A DNA stretch of 64,000 nt. It comes from CAVTUU01 sp045804965. GTDB taxonomy: Bacteria; Chloroflexota; Chloroflexia; Thermomicrobiales; UBA6265. The notes beneath the pieces are model-generated. The model did no database searches and was not told the DNA's origin. It saw only the letters and a list, made by a program, of their open reading frames with translations. The stretch's first letter is position 1. The number at the start of each line of letters is the position of its first letter. This document shows positions 25,055 through 34,071 of this stretch, piece by piece. Where the stretch lies: NCBI GenBank assembly GCA_045804965.1, contig JBJMMD010000006.1, forward strand, positions 1-64,000, given 5' to 3'. A program made the translations under genes and the position numbers.

Positions 25055-25215
25055 CCGGCTTTCGGCCGGTACACGGGGCTTAAGTCCCCGTGCTCAGCTT
25101 ACGAAGCCCTCGAACGAGGGCTAAACCCGCATCGCGCTTCGCAATCGAAAGCGAAGTTCGGTAGAGCCAGCTTCAGCCGGCGTTCAAGTTTGGCGCGGGG
25201 TCTTTAGCCCCGCGC
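25055..25215. repeat. Cluster of REP-like palindromes
   Basis: Several short hairpins stand in a row in the non-coding gap between atpC and murA. CACGGGG/CCCCGTG at 25072-25092 has a CTTAAGT loop. AGCCCTCG/CGAGGGCT is at 25105-25122. GCGCGGGG/CCCCGCGC is at 25193-25215 with a TCTTTAG loop. Looser GCCGGC pairs occur around 25055-25070 and 25165-25182. The shared pattern of a GC stem with a central TTAAG- or TTTAG-like loop suggests bacterial interspersed palindromes. Confidence 0.7.
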
Positions 25216-25253
25216 TTCGCCGAAGGCGTCGATCGGAGCATACAGCAAGGAGA

Positions 25254-25706
25254 CTATAACTCGTTGCCCGAACTCTCGCCTAGACCGGGCTGGCGCCGGC
25301 GTTGGCGGCGCTGACCGACCCGCAAGCGCACGGACGCGCGACGAAGCGCGGCCTCGGCCTGTGCGAGATCGAGTTCCGACGCGCGGTTGCCAAGGTCAGT
25401 CTCAGCCTTGCGTCGCGCATCGTCGGCGCGTGCCAGGTCGATCTCCTCGGCTCGCTCGGCGGTGTCGGCGAGTACGACGACCTTATCAGGGGTGACTTCC
25501 ATGAAGCCGCCAAAGACGACGAGCGATTGCTCGGCGCCTCCCTTCTTGATACGCAGTTCGCCGGCACTAAGGGTGGTGATAAGCGGGGCGTGACGCGGCA
25601 ATATACCGAGCGTGCCGTCGCTGCCGGGAGCGACCACCATGTCGACGTCGGATTCGGTGAAAACGAAGCGTTCCCCGGTAACGACTTCGACTTGCAACTT
25701 AGCCAT
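25254..25706 (-). CDS. atpC: ATP synthase epsilon subunit
   Basis: Central-stalk subunit of F1. The N-terminal beta sandwich reads LQVEVVTGERFVFTESDVDM, GSDGTLGILPRHAPLITTL and GGFMEVTPDKVVVLADTAE, the classic epsilon signature. The C-terminal helices (EEIDLARADDARRKAE, LDLAQAEAALRRASVRLRVG) are followed by a short Arg/Gln-rich tail. It is the last gene of the ATP synthase operon, 59 bases after atpD. Confidence 0.96.
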   Translation of the reverse strand: MAKLQVEVVTGERFVFTESDVDMVVAPGSDGTLGILPRHAPLITTLSAGELRIKKGGAEQSLVVFGGFMEVTPDKVVVLADTAERAEEIDLARADDARRKAETDLGNRASELDLAQAEAALRRASVRLRVGQRRQRRRQPGLGESSGNEL

Positions 25707-25765
25707 AATGCGTCCTCAAATCAGAGCGGGAGGCGAACTGATGCACCGTCTCCCGCTTGTCGTTG

Positions 25766-27184
25766 TTATGAGCCTTGCTGGCCCGGGGCGGTCACCATAT
25801 CGATGCCGCCGACGTACATGAACGCCTGCTCCGGCTTGTCGTCGTGTTGGCCTTCGAGAATCTCTTTGAAACCGCGGACCGTATCCTCGCGTGAAACGAA
25901 TTGCCCCGGCGTGCCGGTGAACTGCTCGGCGGTGAAGAACGGTTGCGAGAAAAAGCGCTCGATGCGGCGGGCACGGTTGACGGTTTGCTTGTCCTCTTCG
26001 CTCAGCTCCTCGATCCCGAGAATGGCAATGATGTCTTGCAGATCGCGATAGCGCTGAAGCACGCGTTGGACTTCGCGGGCGATAGTGTAGTGTTCCTGAC
26101 CGACGATCAGCGGATCGAGAATGCGTGAAGTCGAGGCGAGCGGATCGACGGCCGGATAGATGCCGCGCTCGGTAATCGAACGCTCGAGCGAAATCGTTGC
26201 GTCGAGATGGGCAAAGGTCGCGGCCGGGGCTGGGTCGGTGTAGTCGTCGGCCGGGACGTAGATCGCTTGGACCGAGGTAATCGAACCGGTTTTGGTCGAC
26301 GTGATCCGCTCCTGCAACTGACCCATTTCCGCGGCGAGAGTCGGCTGGTATCCGACGGCGCTCGGCATGCGGCCGAGGAGCGCGGAGACTTCCGAACCCG
26401 CCTGCACGAAGCGGAAGATGTTGTCGATGAAGAGGAGGACGTCGCGGCCCTCGTCGCGGAAATATTCGGCGATTGTCAGACCAGAGAGACCAACGCGAAG
26501 GCGGGCTCCGGGTGGCTCATTCATCTGGCCGAAGACCATAACGGTCTTGTCCATGACCTGAGAGGCCTTCATCTCGCCGAAGAGCGCGGTGCCTTCACGA
26601 GTCCGCTCGCCCACGCCGGTGAAGACGGAGTAACCACCGTGCTCGGCCGCGATGTTGCGGATCAGCTCGGTGATGATGACCGTCTTGCCGACACCAGCTC
26701 CGCCAAAGACGCCTGTCTTGCCGCCCTTCGTGAACGGTGCGATAAGGTCAATAACTTTGATTCCCGTTTCGAAGATCTCGACCTGGGTCGACTGCTCTTC
26801 GAATGATGGCGCCGGGCGGTGGATGGGGTATGTCTGCGTCGCCTCGACCGGCCCAGCCTGGTCAATCGGCTCGCCGACGACGTTCAAGATGCGGCCGAGC
26901 GTTTCTGGACCCACCGGAACGGCGATCGGGAGACCGGTGTCCACGGCATCCATTCCGCGGCGAATCCCATCCGTCGAGCTCATTGCCACCGTGCGCACCC
27001 AGTCATTGCCGAGGTGGGACTGTGTCTCGAGCACGAGCGTGCTTCCGTCGTCCATCACGATTTCGATGGAGTTGTAGATTTCGGGAAGCCGGTCCGGTGG
27101 GAACTCGACGTCGACGACTGGACCGAGCACTTGCACAACCTTGCCGGTCGCTCTCTCGGTTGTTGGTGTTGTTGCGGCTACCAT
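25766..27184 (-). CDS. atpD: ATP synthase beta subunit
   Basis: Catalytic F1 subunit. Walker A is GGAGVGKTVI, preceded by IKVIDLIAPFTKGGKTGVFG; the catalytic Glu is in GVGERTREG; the DELSEED-like lever appears as IEELSEEDKQ. At 472 aa the length is normal. The gene follows atpG by 48 bases. Confidence 0.99.
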   Translation of the reverse strand: MVAATTPTTERATGKVVQVLGPVVDVEFPPDRLPEIYNSIEIVMDDGSTLVLETQSHLGNDWVRTVAMSSTDGIRRGMDAVDTGLPIAVPVGPETLGRILNVVGEPIDQAGPVEATQTYPIHRPAPSFEEQSTQVEIFETGIKVIDLIAPFTKGGKTGVFGGAGVGKTVIITELIRNIAAEHGGYSVFTGVGERTREGTALFGEMKASQVMDKTVMVFGQMNEPPGARLRVGLSGLTIAEYFRDEGRDVLLFIDNIFRFVQAGSEVSALLGRMPSAVGYQPTLAAEMGQLQERITSTKTGSITSVQAIYVPADDYTDPAPAATFAHLDATISLERSITERGIYPAVDPLASTSRILDPLIVGQEHYTIAREVQRVLQRYRDLQDIIAILGIEELSEEDKQTVNRARRIERFFSQPFFTAEQFTGTPGQFVSREDTVRGFKEILEGQHDDKPEQAFMYVGGIDMVTAPGQQGS

Positions 27185-27232
27185 TCATATCTCCTTCGTC
27201 TGTTTCAGTCCGCAGCCAGCGGCGAGCCAGCA

Positions 27233-28099
27233 CTATCCTCCGAGAGCAGCGGCGCCGGCGGCAATTTCTGAAACCTCACGCGTAATTTGCGCCTGCCGCG
27301 CTTTGTTATACGAAAGGGTCAGGTCGGAAACGAGATCCTTGGCGTTATCAGATGCGCTTCGCATCGCCACCATCCGAGCGGAGTGTTCCGATGCGATCCC
27401 CTCAAGAACCGCTTGGTAGATTTGAATCTCGACGAAGCGCGGAAGCAGACTTTGCAGCACATCCGCTGGGCTCGGCTCAAAGATGTAATCGCGATAGGCG
27501 CCGGCGCCTTCAGGGCGGGCAATAGGCAGGATCTGCTTCAAGTCTGGTGACTGTAACAACGTGTTGATAAAGCGGGCGTAGACCACGTAGACGGCGTCGG
27601 CCTTGCCGGAGATGAAGTCGTCTAAGGCGACCTGCGCGATCGGGCGGATGTCATCCAGCGACACGTTGTCACCAAGATTGAGGAACTCCGCGACCAAATC
27701 CTGCTTCGTCCGCAGTACGAAATCGCGGCCCTTCTTTCCGGTCGCGACAACACGCACGGGCGCATTTGCCTCGCGCAAGATGAAGCGGCTCGCGCGCCGC
27801 AAGATGTTCGAGTTGAGCGGCCCTGTCAGGCCCTTGTCAGGCGTAATGACGATGACTTCGACGTTCTTGATTTCCCGCTGCTGGAGCAACGGAAACTGGC
27901 GCAAGTCTTCGGCGGCGAGCTGCAGCGAGGCCAAGTCGGCAATGACTTCTTGCAGCCGGTCCGAATAGGGCCGGCTTGCGGTGACGCGCTGTTGGGCACG
28001 CCGCATCTTGGACGCGGAGACCATCTCCATCGCTCGCGTGATCTGCGAAATGTTGCGAACGCTGCGAATTCGGCGTCGGATTTCACGTGGGCTGGCCAC
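27233..28099 (-). CDS. atpG: ATP synthase gamma subunit
   Basis: Rotating shaft of F1. The N-terminal helix has RRRIRSVRNISQITRAMEMVSASKMRRA, visible in parts, and the C-terminal helix has RMVAMRSASDNAKDLVSDL followed by YNKARQAQITREVSEI, both diagnostic. The length of 288 aa is typical. It lies between atpA and atpD in the operon. Confidence 0.98.
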   Translation of the reverse strand: MASPREIRRRIRSVRNISQITRAMEMVSASKMRRAQQRVTASRPYSDRLQEVIADLASLQLAAEDLRQFPLLQQREIKNVEVIVITPDKGLTGPLNSNILRRASRFILREANAPVRVVATGKKGRDFVLRTKQDLVAEFLNLGDNVSLDDIRPIAQVALDDFISGKADAVYVVYARFINTLLQSPDLKQILPIARPEGAGAYRDYIFEPSPADVLQSLLPRFVEIQIYQAVLEGIASEHSARMVAMRSASDNAKDLVSDLTLSYNKARQAQITREVSEIAAGAAALGG

Positions 28100-28158
28100 G
28101 CCACATCCTTTCTGATCCTAGTCCGGCGAGAGGTTTTCCCGCGCCGGTTTGATTCGAG

Positions 28159-29703
28159 CTATCGAGCGGCGACTGCCGTTGGCGCCGTAGACGCCCATTG
28201 CGATCCCGCCTTGAAATCTTCAGTTGCTTTGCGCAGGACGGCGATCAGATCGTCGCTCAGCGCTTTCTCTTGCGCGATCCTGTCGAGCAGGTCTGCGTGC
28301 GCGGTGCGCAGATTGTCGAGATATCCGGCTTCGAACGCCTGCACCTGGTCCACCGGAACGTCTTCAAGGTAGCCATTCGTCGCGGCCCACAGGATCGCGA
28401 CTTGCTCCTGCACCGGCATCGGTTGGTATTGACCCTGCTTCAAGACCTCGGTTAACCGCTGGCCACGGTCAAGCTGCGCTTTCGTCGCCGGATCGAGATC
28501 CGAGCCGAACTGAGCGAAAGCGGCCAAAGCGCGGAAGCCGGCGAGTTCGAGGCGGAGGCGGCCGGCGACCTGGCGCATTGCCTTGATCTGCGCGGCGCCG
28601 CCAACGCGAGAAACCGAGATACCGGCGTTGACTGCCGGGCGAACGCCCGCGTAGAAGAGATCGGACTCGAGGAAGATCTGACCATCGGTGATTGAAATGA
28701 CGTTTGTCGGAATGTAGGCCGAGACGTCGCCAGCCTGTGTCTCGATGACGGGGAGCGCGGTCAGCGACCCGCCGCCGAGGGTATCGCTCAACCGGGCGGC
28801 GCGTTCCAAGAGGCGCGAGTGCAAATAGAACACGTCGCCGGGGTAGGCTTCGCGTCCTGGCGGGCGGCGCATGAGCAGCGAGACCTGGCGGTATGCCCAA
28901 GCATGCTTCGACAGGTCGTCGTAAACGACCAAAGCATCGCCGCCGTTCTCCATGAACTCTTCGCCAATCGCGCATCCCGCGAACGGCGCGATGTACTGCA
29001 GCGATGCCGGGTCGGCAGCGGAAGCCATGACCACGATGGTGTGTTCCATCGCGCCATGTTCTTCAAGTACGCGCACGGCCTGAGCAACCTGAGCCCGCTT
29101 CTGGCCGATTGCCACGTAGATGCAGATGACGCCTTGACCTTTTTGGTTGATGATCGTATCGAGCAGGATCGCGGTCTTGCCGGTTTGGCGGTCGCCAATG
29201 ATCAGCTCGCGCTGACCGCGACCAATAGGGATCATCGAGTCAATCGACTTAATGCCAGTTTGAACCGCGGTGTCGACGTCCTGGCGAAGAATGACCCCGG
29301 GCGCGATGCGCTCGATGGGGCGGGTCTTTTCGGTCTGAATCGGGCCCTTGCCATCAATTGGCTGGCCGAGCGCGTCGACGACGCGGCCGATGAGGGCGTC
29401 CCCGACTGGAACCGAGGAAATGCGGCCGGTTGACCGGACCTCGTCGCCCTCTTCGATGTCGGTGTAGTCACCCATGATAATGATGCCGACGGAATCCTCC
29501 TCCAAGTTGAAGGCGAGACCGAGCGTGCCGCTCTTAGTGAATTCGACAAGCTCACTCGACATGACCTGGCTGAGACCGTAGACACGGGCAATGCCATCTC
29601 CGACCTCGACGACTGTGCCGACATTGGTCACGGTCATCTGCTGTTCGAAGCCGGCGATTTGCTGCTTCAGAATGTCGCTAATTTCGGTTGCGCGTACAAC
29701 CAT
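28159..29703 (-). CDS. atpA: ATP synthase alpha subunit
   Basis: Non-catalytic nucleotide-binding subunit of F1. Walker A reads GDRQTGKTAI; SMIPIGRGQRELIIG precedes it, and the family signature PAVNAGISVSRVGGAAQ is near residue 370. The N-terminal helix EISDILKQQIAGFEQ contacts the delta subunit. The length is 514 aa. It follows atpH by 121 bases. Confidence 0.99.
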   Translation of the reverse strand: MVVRATEISDILKQQIAGFEQQMTVTNVGTVVEVGDGIARVYGLSQVMSSELVEFTKSGTLGLAFNLEEDSVGIIIMGDYTDIEEGDEVRSTGRISSVPVGDALIGRVVDALGQPIDGKGPIQTEKTRPIERIAPGVILRQDVDTAVQTGIKSIDSMIPIGRGQRELIIGDRQTGKTAILLDTIINQKGQGVICIYVAIGQKRAQVAQAVRVLEEHGAMEHTIVVMASAADPASLQYIAPFAGCAIGEEFMENGGDALVVYDDLSKHAWAYRQVSLLMRRPPGREAYPGDVFYLHSRLLERAARLSDTLGGGSLTALPVIETQAGDVSAYIPTNVISITDGQIFLESDLFYAGVRPAVNAGISVSRVGGAAQIKAMRQVAGRLRLELAGFRALAAFAQFGSDLDPATKAQLDRGQRLTEVLKQGQYQPMPVQEQVAILWAATNGYLEDVPVDQVQAFEAGYLDNLRTAHADLLDRIAQEKALSDDLIAVLRKATEDFKAGSQWASTAPTAVAAR

Positions 29704-29824
29704 GTTTATCTTGTCCTCTCAGGGCCATTCCGCCCGATTTGCGCTCGAACGAAGGCGACTTCGAACTCGACCGTTCAGCTGAAACGAATGTGACGAAATA
29801 ACGGCCCCACGAGCCGTCGTCAGC

Positions 29825-30358
29825 TTAAGCAGGAGCTGCCAACCGCGCCCGCAAGCGCCGCAGTTGATTGAGCACGCTGCCATCGATGAGCTGATCGCCC
29901 ACCCTGGCGACGATGCCACCGATAATTGAAGGATCGGTCTGCAACCGAAGCTCGATTTCTTTACCAATGAGCTGATTCAATTTGGCGCGAACCATTTGTT
30001 GCTCTGCTGCGCTCAGTGGTTCCGCGGTGACGACCTCGGCAACCGCGATTCCACGCTCCTCCAGCATCGCATTCTGATACATGACGTAAAGATCAGGAAT
30101 GATGTTGAGCCGGTGGCGCTGAATCAGCAGGCGGGCCAGATTTCTCGCCTCAGGCAGCGCAGTGGCGAGCGCCTCATCGAGAAGTGCTTGCTTGTCTACC
30201 ACCGATACATTTGGATTGCTCAAGTATGCGGCAGCCACGGGATTGGTCATGACCTCGTTGAGGACCGAAAGATCGGACTGCCAACGGTCAAGCGTCCCGC
30301 GCTCCTTGGCTAGGCTAAGAATCGCCTGCGCGTAGCGTTTGGCCGCCCTGCTCGCCAT
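29825..30358 (-). CDS. atpH: ATP synthase delta subunit
   Basis: Joins F1 to the b-subunit stator. The N-terminal domain reads AAKRYAQAILSLAKERGTLDRWQ, and the C-terminal part has VVTAEPLSAAEQQMVRAKLNQLIG and PSIIGGIVARVGDQLIDGSVLNQLRRL, all standard for OSCP/delta. The length is 177 aa. It is 20 bases downstream of atpF. Confidence 0.97.
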   Translation of the reverse strand: MASRAAKRYAQAILSLAKERGTLDRWQSDLSVLNEVMTNPVAAAYLSNPNVSVVDKQALLDEALATALPEARNLARLLIQRHRLNIIPDLYVMYQNAMLEERGIAVAEVVTAEPLSAAEQQMVRAKLNQLIGKEIELRLQTDPSIIGGIVARVGDQLIDGSVLNQLRRLRARLAAPA

Positions 30359-30378
30359 GCCTATCTCCCTGCCTCTGC

Positions 30379-30906
30379 TTATGCATTGCTCGACGCCGCG
30401 CCGGCGCCGTTCGATTGTGAAGCGCCGGCTTCTGCCAGCGTTTCCTCGATCAACCGAGTTTGAGACGCGGGGTCGAGCTCTTTGCGAACGATCTTGGACG
30501 CCGCATTGACCGCGAGGTCAGCAATTTCCTGGCGAAGCTGCTGCCGCGCCTGTTCAGTCTCGGAGCGTAATGTCGCTTCGGCGCGGGCCAGGTATTCCTC
30601 GGCCTGTTTGCCGGCTTCTTCGCGGGCTCGCGCAATGCTCGCGTCGGCCGCTTCGCGGGCGTTCGCGATGATGTGTTGAGACTCCTGCCGAGCCTCTCGA
30701 AGTACTTCCTCATTTCGGGTCGCGGTCGCTTGCAGTTCCGCTTGCATCTGCTGGGCGGCTTCCATGCTCTCGCGGATGCGCTGCTGGCGCTCGTCCAGCA
30801 CCTTCGTGATTGGACCAAGGGCCACGCGCCAGAGGAGCACAACGAAAATAAGGAATGCGACAAGTTGGATTGCTAGCTTCCAACCGTCGATGCCGATTGC
30901 ACTCAT
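30379..30906 (-). CDS. atpF: ATP synthase b subunit
   Basis: Stator stalk of the Fo part. One N-terminal membrane helix (LAIQLVAFLIFVVLLWRVAL) runs into a long, charged coiled coil (VLDERQQRIRESMEAAQQMQAE and onward) ending in an Ala-rich tail. The length is 175 aa. Only one b gene is present, so a homodimeric stator is expected. Confidence 0.96.
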   Translation of the reverse strand: MSAIGIDGWKLAIQLVAFLIFVVLLWRVALGPITKVLDERQQRIRESMEAAQQMQAELQATATRNEEVLREARQESQHIIANAREAADASIARAREEAGKQAEEYLARAEATLRSETEQARQQLRQEIADLAVNAASKIVRKELDPASQTRLIEETLAEAGASQSNGAGAASSNA

Positions 30907-31040
30907 GTGCTACTTGCTCCCCGAGGCCGGTCTTCAGGCCCGGATTATGCTCCGACGTTGACCAAACACAAGAACTATCAAACCTCCGCCGACCGTGGCG
31001 GTGCAGGAGCGCGTTCTCGCGTCCGCACCGCCGAACGGGT

Positions 31041-31283
31041 CTACACGAAGAAAATGATGATGGCAATGACGAACGCGTAAATGGCGACCGCTTCTGCGAG
31101 TGCCGCGCCGAGGATCATGGTCGACCGGATGTCGCCGACGGCCTCCGGATTTCGCCCAATCGCTTCCATCGCGCCTTTGACGGCGAGACCGATGCCAAGG
31201 CCAGGGCCGATGGCACCGAGACCAATGGCGATTGCAGCGCCGATATACGGTACGGCGTTAGGATCAGTAATTCCTCCGAACAC
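31041..31283 (-). CDS. atpE: ATP synthase c subunit
   Basis: Proteolipid of the rotor ring. I start it at the GTG at 31281-31283, which has a strong AAGGAGGAA about seven bases upstream; the longer frame to 31355 adds a basic, non-family leader. The resulting 80-residue protein has two membrane helices: AIAIGLGAIGPGLGIGLAVKGAMEAI, then the RNPE loop, then STMILGAALAEAVAIYAFVIA. The ion-binding Glu sits in LAEAVAIY with no Ser/Thr next to it and no Gln in helix one, which suggests protons rather than sodium. Confidence 0.95.
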   Translation of the reverse strand: MFGGITDPNAVPYIGAAIAIGLGAIGPGLGIGLAVKGAMEAIGRNPEAVGDIRSTMILGAALAEAVAIYAFVIAIIIFFV

Positions 31284-31468
31284 GAGCGTTCCTCCTTCGC
31301 GCGTCCGCCGAACTCCCGGTCGCCGGCGCTTTGTTGTTTTGAGAGGCCGGCGCATGCCGCCCCCTCCGAATCAGAATGAAACCGGACCTTTATATTGCTT
31401 CGGCGCTTTCGCGCCGTTTGTCCGCATTGGAACCTAATCCCTGACCGCACCACCAGGGCAAATTACGG

Positions 31469-32284
31469 TTAGTCTCCCACGCTCGCCGTCGCTTGCGCGA
31501 TCTCATGCGCTTCTTCACCGTGCTCTTCGTGTTCGTCGTCGTGCCCACTGGCGGCCAGCGATACATAGACTACTGTGAGTAAGGCAAACACAAGGGCCTG
31601 GATCGCTCCAAATAGGAGTTCGAGGCCAAGGAAAATAACCGGGAAGAATATCGGAATGACCGCGATCTTGATCGCGTTCGCCATTGTGTACATGATGGCG
31701 AGAAGCACTTCACCCGCGAGGATATTGCCGAAAAGCCGGGCAGAGAGCGAGATGATGCGAGAAAACTCGGCGATAAGCTCGAGCGGGAAGAGCGCCGGCG
31801 GATCGGCCATGTGCTTAATGCGGCCCACAAATCCGTTTACCGAGATACCACGCACCTGGACGAGAAAGAACGTGACAAGCGCCATCGCCAGCGTCATGTT
31901 GATATCGGCATTCGGCGCCCGGAAGAATGGAACGAGGACTTTTTCCCCGTCCTCGGTTTCCCATTTGCCGATCGTGCCGACGCCGGGAAGGAGGCCCGAA
32001 TAGTTGGCGATCAGGATGAAGATGAAAATGGCGCCGATGAGTGGGAAGACGCGCCGGCCTTCCTTCCGACCAGCTGTTCCTTCGACCAAACCGAGCAGAA
32101 ACTCGATGGCTACTTCGACTGTGCCCTGCGCATGGCCAGGAATGACCTGGGCCCTCCGCGCAATCCACCACCCTGCCAAGAGAATTCCGGCCATAACAAT
32201 GAACATGGTCAACATGGAGTTTGTGACTGGAATTGGGCCGATGTTGAAGAGCGTTTCCGCGGCAATCGAAATATGGACATCCAT
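31469..32284 (-). CDS. atpB: ATP synthase a subunit
   Basis: Fo channel subunit with about five to six membrane helices. The essential Arg is in the conserved ISLSARLFGNILAGEVLL, and the last helices carry FFPVIFLGLELLFGAIQALVFALLTVVYV in part. The extra-membrane segment IGKWETEDGEKVLVPFFRAP is longer than average. The C-terminal tail is His/Glu-rich. The length is 271 aa. It is ten bases after the AtpZ/AtpI-like gene. Confidence 0.97.
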   Translation of the reverse strand: MDVHISIAAETLFNIGPIPVTNSMLTMFIVMAGILLAGWWIARRAQVIPGHAQGTVEVAIEFLLGLVEGTAGRKEGRRVFPLIGAIFIFILIANYSGLLPGVGTIGKWETEDGEKVLVPFFRAPNADINMTLAMALVTFFLVQVRGISVNGFVGRIKHMADPPALFPLELIAEFSRIISLSARLFGNILAGEVLLAIMYTMANAIKIAVIPIFFPVIFLGLELLFGAIQALVFALLTVVYVSLAASGHDDEHEEHGEEAHEIAQATASVGD

Positions 32285-32293
32285 GCTCTGGCG

Positions 32294-32638
32294 TTACTCC
32301 TCGTCCCCTTTGTCGCCCTGGGGCCCGTCGAGATGACTCGTTGGGCGCGAAACTTGCGCTTGACGTGCCGGTATACGCGTAATCGTGCGCGTCACGAGTC
32401 CAGGTCGGTGCCCTCTCTGACCATATTGCGCGAGCTCGTAGAGCTGGTAACCGGCCGAGAGCAGTGCCACCGCCACTCCAATGAGCGTGAAGATGGGCGA
32501 GGTTCCGAGCCAGCCGTCGAGGCCGACACCACCAACGATCAGGACTACGACGCTCACCACAATAGAGCAGCCGAGCCCTGCTGCGACTCCGGCTGCTCCT
32601 AATCCTGCTCGCTCCTCAGGTGAGGGCAGGTTGGTCAC
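32294..32638 (-). CDS. AtpZ/AtpI-like membrane protein
   Basis: First gene of the ATP synthase operon. It has two predicted membrane helices (GLGCSIVVSVVVLIVGGVGL and SPIFTLIGVAVALLSAGYQLYEL) and a short polar tail, 114 aa in all. G-x-x-L-D-x-W-L-G-T-S-P-x-F between the helices is the AtpZ/AtpI pattern. Family members help assemble the c ring or handle Mg2+. The assignment rests on position, topology and that motif. Confidence 0.8.
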   Translation of the reverse strand: MTNLPSPEERAGLGAAGVAAGLGCSIVVSVVVLIVGGVGLDGWLGTSPIFTLIGVAVALLSAGYQLYELAQYGQRGHRPGLVTRTITRIPARQAQVSRPTSHLDGPQGDKGDEE

Positions 32639-32800
32639 GGTGCACCCCCCGGACCTTGTTCCCGATTGCGAAGGTTATCACAATCTGGAAAAGCCGGACA
32701 ATGCACTTGCCATGAGAAGAATTGGCACAACGTCACGATTGCGGGTTCCGCCGCTTTCGGCACCCTACCTCGATCGGCGGAACCTGCAGAGAGAATGGAA

Positions 32801-33097
32801 ATGGCAGATCGAATTCAACTACGGATCTCAGGTCGCGTTCAAGGCGTGGGTTTTCGACTCGAGGCCGCGGACCTCGCGCGTTCGCTCGGACTAACCGGAT
32901 TCGTCTGCAATGAGCCTGATGGTTCAGTGCTCATCGAAGCGGAAGGCGAATCGTCGTCGCTCGAACTGTTTGTTCGCTGGTGTCGTAAAGGACCGCCCGG
33001 GGCGAGAGTTACGGATGTCCAACAGTCCGAGCTGCCGGTCCAAGGCGACCGTTCATTTGAAATCACCCGCGCTCGCTATCAAACAGTAGTGAGCTGA
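32801..33097 (+). CDS. Acylphosphatase
   Basis: A 98-residue enzyme hydrolysing acyl phosphates. The active-site loop is RISGRVQGVGFRL with catalytic Arg 19, and the catalytic Asn 37 is in GFVCNEPDGSVLIEAEG. ATG codons at 32795 and 32801 are six bases apart; either would serve. The frame continues upstream to 32666, but that part is unlike the family. Its 3' end overlaps the opposing oxygenase gene by 19 bases. Confidence 0.93.
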   Translation: MADRIQLRISGRVQGVGFRLEAADLARSLGLTGFVCNEPDGSVLIEAEGESSSLELFVRWCRKGPPGARVTDVQQSELPVQGDRSFEITRARYQTVVS

Positions 33098-34059
33098 CGG
33101 TCGACCAAGCGTCCAGCATTCTGCAGCGCTACCTCGGCGCCAGCGACCATCCGGCGGATGACTTCCGCGACAGGCAGGATCTCCTTGATCGCGCCCGCGC
33201 CTTGGCCCATGTAGATGGGAACGAAGTCGGCGTCTTCCCGTTCGAACGCGGCTTCAACCTCGGCGGCCACTGTCTCCCGGTTTGCTCCAAGCTCGTCGGC
33301 TCGATCTTCAAGTTCTCGGACAAGAAGGTTGCGGATGACACGAGTCGTGGCGCCTTCCCAATGCACGTCCCAAACCTTGTCGGGGACATCGGTGAGAACG
33401 ATCGCTTCAGACTGGGCGCTGAGAATTGCGTTCTTGTAATAGTCGGTGGCCGGTGACTCGTGCGTAGCGAGAAACCTCGTGCCGACGAGAACACCTTCGG
33501 CCCCCATCGCGAGCGCGGCCGCGAGCCCACGTCCGTCGACGATTGAACCGGCGGCGATGACCGGGATGCCTTCGGCGACATCGATGACCTGCGGCACGAG
33601 CGCCAGACCGCCGACGAAACCGGTGTGACCTCCGGCTTCTGAACCTTGCGCGATGATGAAATCGACCCCGGCCGCGACCGCTTCCTTAGCCGTTTCGACG
33701 GTATTCACCTGGTGCGCGTGTAGACAGCCGGCGGCGTGAACGCGCTCGGTCAATAGCTTCGGGTTGCCCCATGACGATTGGACGACGAACGGCTTCGCGC
33801 GGATGATCATGTCCCACAGTTCATCGCTTGCATACGCAATAACGCTGTTCACGCCAAACGGCTTATCGGTGAGCTCGCGAGCCTTGGCGATTTGGGCTTT
33901 GACATCGTCGAGCTCGCGATCGACCGTGCCGATGATGCCGAGCCCACCCGCGTTGGAGACCGCGGCCGCAAGCGCGGCGTTGGCTCTGGTCGCCATGCCT
34001 GCCTGCAATATGGGCGCTTCGATTCCGAGACGTTCGGTGATCCGGGTTTTGATTGCCAT
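33079..34059 (-). CDS. Nitronate monooxygenase family FMN protein
   Basis: TIM-barrel flavoprotein related to nitronate monooxygenase and to FabK-type enoyl reductases. Motifs: EAPILQAGMATRANAALAAAVSNAGGLG, FIIAQGSEAGGHTG (catalytic His region and FMN phosphate loop), PVIAAGSIVDGRGLAAALAMGAEGVLVGTRF in part. The length is 326 aa. It is 12 bases downstream of the proline racemase family gene, suggesting co-transcription. True substrate unknown. Confidence 0.88.
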   Translation of the reverse strand: MAIKTRITERLGIEAPILQAGMATRANAALAAAVSNAGGLGIIGTVDRELDDVKAQIAKARELTDKPFGVNSVIAYASDELWDMIIRAKPFVVQSSWGNPKLLTERVHAAGCLHAHQVNTVETAKEAVAAGVDFIIAQGSEAGGHTGFVGGLALVPQVIDVAEGIPVIAAGSIVDGRGLAAALAMGAEGVLVGTRFLATHESPATDYYKNAILSAQSEAIVLTDVPDKVWDVHWEGATTRVIRNLLVRELEDRADELGANRETVAAEVEAAFEREDADFVPIYMGQGAGAIKEILPVAEVIRRMVAGAEVALQNAGRLVDRQLTTV

Positions 34060-34071
34060 CTCAATCTCCGT

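Noticed and set aside
31284..31355. Longer start for atpE
   Set aside because: Adds a basic 24-residue leader not found in c subunits, and the strong ribosome site points to the GTG at 31283.
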